This document shows positions 39,218 through 40,291 of a DNA stretch of 40,291 nucleotides, one piece after another. The position numbers and the translations under genes were made by a program. The stretch covers positions 1 to 40,291 of the forward strand of contig JBEKYC010000065.1 in assembly GCA_049511415.1 (NCBI GenBank), read 5' to 3'. The notes beneath the pieces were generated by a model. That model had not been told where the DNA came from and ran no database searches. It was given only the letters and a program-made list of their open reading frames with translations. The DNA comes from Bog-159 sp049511415 (lineage in GTDB: Bacteria; Acidobacteriota; Terriglobia; Bryobacterales; Bryobacteraceae). The stretch's first letter is position 1; each line of letters opens with the position of its first letter.

Positions 39218-40291
39218 TTAACCGTGTAGTTGTCCAGCGGCCGGAATTTTCTCCGGATTTTTCACTTCGCCGGCGCCCCAGGCCGGGCGGCATTCATAAA
39301 TGCTGGGTTGCAGGCCGAATCGTGCGGTATATGCCTGGCCGATCTCCCGCATGAACGAGGCCACCACGTCCGGTCGCATCAGGTTGACGGTGCAGCCGCC
39401 AAATCCGCCGCCAGTCATGCGCCCGCCGTAAACCCCTTCGATGCCCAGAGCGGTATCGACCAGGAAGTCCAGTTCGTCGCAACTCACTTCGTAATCGTGC
39501 TGGAGGCTGCGGTGAGAGGCTTCGAACAACTCGCCCATGCGCTCCAGCGCGCCTTCGCGGCAAGCGGCTACGAACTGCAGCACGCGGGCATCCTCGGAGA
39601 CGACGTGGCGCGCGCGCCGCGCCACCACGGGCGGCATGGCTGCTTCGGATTCCTCGTACATGGCCGGCGTCACGTCGCGCAGGCTGGCGACTTGCGCATG
39701 GCGCCGGCGCACCACTTCGACCGCGGCGGCGCATTGCTCCGTGCGTTCCCGGTAAGCCGAACTGGCGAGTTCGTGCTTCACCATGGTATTGACGGCGATG
39801 AGCGCGGCGCCCTGGGGCAGCCTGACCACCTGGTGTTTCAAGCTGCGGCAATCCAGGCAGATGGCGGCATTCTCTTCCCCGAAGACCGAGATGTACTGGT
39901 CCATGATGCCGCACGGCATGCCGACAAAATTGCGCTCGGCCGTTTGGCACAGGCGGGCGAGATCGAGAGGCGGCGGACGACGTTCGCCGAGCAGGGCCAG
40001 CGCCGAGGAAACTTCCAGCGCAGCCGAGGAACTCAGGCCCGAGCCTTCGGGGACCGTGCTGCGGATCAGGAGGTTGGCCGGCGCGATGGGAAAGCCCGCA
40101 CGAATCAGCTCCTGCGCCACGCCGATGGGATAGTCCGTCCAGTGGCGGCGTGGGGTCAAACCGGCGATTTCAGAAACCGGCCAGTGGGCCGATTCCTGGC
40201 GGTCTTCAGAATGGATATGCAGATTGCCGTCAGAGGCGGGCGCGACGGCCACGAAAGTCGCCAGATCCAGCGCCACCGGCAGCACGAAGCC
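39218..40291 (-). CDS. galK: Galactokinase, N-terminus cut by window edge
   Basis: A GHMP kinase that phosphorylates galactose at C1 (Leloir pathway). The visible 357 codons run from GFVLPVALDLATFVAVAP at the window end to the stop at 39218. The ATP-binding motif is VPEGSGLSSSAALEVSSALA, the aspartate region MPCGIMDQYISVFGEENAAI, and motif 3 is GRMTGGGFGGCTVNLMRP. The missing part is the N-terminal galactose-binding signature. Length and motif order indicate an intact gene. No other gal genes are in the window. Confidence 0.95.
   Translation of the reverse strand, partial: GFVLPVALDLATFVAVAPASDGNLHIHSEDRQESAHWPVSEIAGLTPRRHWTDYPIGVAQELIRAGFPIAPANLLIRSTVPEGSGLSSSAALEVSSALALLGERRPPPLDLARLCQTAERNFVGMPCGIMDQYISVFGEENAAICLDCRSLKHQVVRLPQGAALIAVNTMVKHELASSAYRERTEQCAAAVEVVRRRHAQVASLRDVTPAMYEESEAAMPPVVARRARHVVSEDARVLQFVAACREGALERMGELFEASHRSLQHDYEVSCDELDFLVDTALGIEGVYGGRMTGGGFGGCTVNLMRPDVVASFMREIGQAYTARFGLQPSIYECRPAWGAGEVKNPEKIPAAGQLHG

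Overview
The window looks like a chromosomal segment of a GC-rich, heterotrophic soil-type bacterium, most likely an Acidobacteriota member near Solibacter/Bryobacter. That placement is an inference. It rests on the GloVer-repeat secreted protein, BlaR1-type M56 proteins fused to TPR and TonB C-terminal domains, several Tat-exported enzymes, many glycoside hydrolases, a Cys-rich NARW/KFADP-type small protein, and an F0 ATP-synthase operon separated from F1. No tRNA, rRNA or CRISPR array was recognised.

Layout. 1-1180: the 3' end of an IS6-family transposase lies against a type II toxin-antitoxin locus whose toxin carries two compensating frameshifts; a perfect palindrome sits upstream. 1348-4211: a Tat-exported metallophosphoesterase and cytochrome c operon, divergent from an ECF sigma/zinc-finger anti-sigma pair. 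4212-6289: a low-density accessory stretch with an 18-bp palindrome, an AT-rich island, two orphan small proteins and relics of beta-propeller genes. 6289-13202: a secreted protein of unknown function, a flavin amine oxidase, a secreted PQQ-type propeller and a GloVer/IPT protein. 13141-17336: a CHASE3 histidine kinase, then the core rpsO-pnp unit. 17352-17424: a large imperfect inverted repeat that supplies the end of an SDR gene. 17394-21148: SDR, a putative lipoprotein and a blaI-blaR1-like pair. 21253-30779: GH78, TsaC/Sua5-type protein, fused homocysteine methyltransferase/MTHFR, GH130, trehalase, DUF218 and glmS. 30818-32477: remnants of a hicBA pair and a frameshifted secreted-protein gene. 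32598-36727: a membrane glycosyltransferase, a DUF1624 acyltransferase-like protein, an orphan winged-helix regulator and a Tat aldo/keto reductase. 36776-38721: fmdB-atpZ-atpI-atpB-atpE. 38858-40291: a broken coiled-coil gene and the 3' part of galK.

Functionally the segment mixes housekeeping (rpsO, pnp, glmS, metF-type, F0 ATP synthase, tsaC) with carbohydrate scavenging (GH78, GH130, GH37, galK) and secreted propellers. The most noteworthy non-genic signals are a recurrent TANNNT-N6-start arrangement without Shine-Dalgarno sequences (SDR, blaI, glmS, trehalase), suggesting leaderless transcripts; a quasi-symmetric bidirectional promoter between GH130 and trehalase; a dispersed repeat built from about 10-nt units of type CRCRGATRAA; and operator-like palindromes. 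The most striking protein-level signal is a signal-peptide-bearing ATP synthase c subunit with most of the Na+-binding signature. Five loci show frameshifts or lost starts; sequencing or assembly error cannot be excluded for these. I did not find a clearly new multi-gene system.
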